In this document: positions 31,801 to 32,655 of the stretch, piece by piece
Numbering within the stretch: the first letter of the stretch is position 1
Layout of the letters: the number at the start of each line of letters is the position of its first letter
The notes under the pieces: generated by a model
What the model was told of the DNA's origin: nothing
The model's database searches: none
What the model saw: the letters and a program-made list of their open reading frames with translations, nothing else
Made by a program: the position numbers and the translations under genes
NCBI RefSeq assembly: GCF_017114985.1
Contig: NZ_JABXKP010000010.1
Location: 1-32,655, forward strand
DNA from: Nostoc sp. JL33
GTDB taxonomy: Bacteria > Cyanobacteriota > Cyanobacteriia > Cyanobacteriales > Nostocaceae
Length of the DNA stretch: 32,655 bases
Direction: 5' to 3'

Positions 31801-32655
31801 ATGGACATAAAAAATAATCGCTTTAGGTCAATTGGTTTTGCTTCTATTCTCCTCGTGGTTTTAGTAATATATGTAGGAACTGTTGTATATAGAAAGATAG
31901 AAATAAAACAACTTTTGGATACTGTCGAAGCTCTTCAAGGACAAAAAGACAGTACAGCAAGAATTGAAGCGCTGGAAAAACTGGTTAAGGCAGGAAAAAC
32001 CCCGAATAATATTTCATTCAATGATGCCGACCTTGAAGGTACCAAACTTGAAGATGCCAATTTCTCCAGTGCCAACCTTGAAAATGCCAATTTCTCCAGT
32101 GCTAACCTCAAAGGTGCCGAACTTAAGAGTGCCAAGCTCAAACGTGCCAAACTCAAACGTGCCAACCTCAATACTGCCGACCTAACCAGTGCCGACCTAA
32201 CCAGTGCCGACCTCAAGAGTGCCAATCTTGAAGATGCCAACCTAACCAGTGCCGACCTTAAGAGTGCTGACCTCAAGAGTGCCAACCTTGAAGATGCTGA
32301 CCTCGAACGCGCCAACTTTGAAGGTGCCGATCTCGAACGTGCCAACCTCAAGAGAGTTGACCTCAAACAAAGTACCCAAATCGAAAATGCCGACTTATTT
32401 GATGTCAACTTTGAAGGTGCCAATCTCAAAGATGCCAATCTCAAAGATGCCGACTTCTCCAGTGCCAACTTCTCCAGTGCCGACCTCGAACATGCCAACT
32501 TTGAAAGTGCCAAGCTTTCCAACGCCAACCTTGAAAATGCCAAGCTTTCTAACGCCAACCTTGAAAATGCCAACTTTGAAGGTGCCAAACTCTCCAACGT
32601 CAACCTTGAAAATGCCAACCTTGAAAATGCCAACCTTGAAAATGCCAACCTTGAA
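31801..32655 (+). CDS. Membrane-anchored pentapeptide repeat protein, copy 2 (partial, cut by window end)
   Basis: The frame is open from ATG 31801 to the last base of the window without a stop, so at least 285 codons are present and the 3' end is missing. The N-terminus, MDIKNNRFRSIGFASILLVV, closely matches copy 1 (MDIQNNRFSPIGFAFIPLVA). The linker contains QKDSTARIEALEKLVKAG, identical to copy 1 over 16 residues. Pentapeptides start near residue 78 (DLEGT, NFSSA, NLKGA) and continue to the end. The repeats differ from copy 1 in having many NLENA and KLSNA units and one interruption (KRVDLKQSTQIENADLFDV). It is a tandem duplicate with diverging repeats. Strand and frame are certain because anchor, linker and repeats are all in this frame. 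Confidence 0.85.
   Translation, partial: MDIKNNRFRSIGFASILLVVLVIYVGTVVYRKIEIKQLLDTVEALQGQKDSTARIEALEKLVKAGKTPNNISFNDADLEGTKLEDANFSSANLENANFSSANLKGAELKSAKLKRAKLKRANLNTADLTSADLTSADLKSANLEDANLTSADLKSADLKSANLEDADLERANFEGADLERANLKRVDLKQSTQIENADLFDVNFEGANLKDANLKDADFSSANFSSADLEHANFESAKLSNANLENAKLSNANLENANFEGAKLSNVNLENANLENANLENANLE

Noticed and set aside
31935..32648. Long minus-strand open frame at the right end
   Set aside because: It is the antisense of the pentapeptide repeats (monotonous LALSRS-type sequence). The plus frame has an anchor, a linker and real repeats.

Overview
The window looks like chromosome from a filamentous, Nostoc/Anabaena-type cyanobacterium. The evidence is the frequent HIP1 octamer GCGATCGC, runs of 7-bp tandem repeats between genes, many pentapeptide-repeat proteins, and cyanobacterial versions of arogenate dehydrogenase, TamB, a DprA-like SLOG protein and a ribulokinase-like FGGY kinase. 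No rRNA, tRNA, phage structural gene, intact transposase or CRISPR array was seen.

Layout. 1-2.2 kb: a small pentapeptide protein, a flavin-reductase-like protein and a hypothetical gene, all on minus. 2.2-4.0 kb: a long leader holding a strongly foldable RNA, then a phosphotransacetylase-like P-loop/DRTGG protein. 4.1-5.2 kb: a divergent DUF4188 / PadR pair sharing a double palindrome that probably is the PadR operator. 5.2-8.0 kb: DprA-like protein, MAPEG protein, YajQ, then a minus-strand pair (hypothetical plus glutathione S-transferase). 8.0-9.9 kb: a decayed zone with small inverted-repeat elements, a TPR pseudogene broken by a 32-bp repeat, and a small single-pass membrane protein. 9.9-11.2 kb: FGGY sugar kinase.

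11.4-16.8 kb is the accessory part and the main point of interest. It is a tight four-gene minus-strand operon read in the order GNAT-PIN-ASCH fusion (702 aa), stand-alone ASCH protein, McrB-type AAA+ GTPase, McrC nuclease. McrBC is a modification-dependent (type IV) restriction machine. The two upstream genes add an acetyltransferase fold, a PIN ribonuclease fold and two ASCH folds, so the operon may be an extended defence system.

17.0-23.7 kb: dienelactone hydrolase, a lipoprotein with a Gly/Ser/Arg-rich tail, a DUF1517 protein, a 521-aa pentapeptide protein with an unassigned C-terminal domain, TyrA, a disordered small protein, a remnant of a BMP-type ABC permease, and a NodB-type polysaccharide deacetylase. 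23.8-29.2 kb: a 1788-aa TamB homologue. 29.2-30.9 kb: AT-rich non-coding DNA with small palindromes. 30.9 kb to the end: two tandem, recently duplicated membrane-anchored pentapeptide genes, the second cut by the window edge.

Functions are assigned from protein motifs read by eye. No database search was run.
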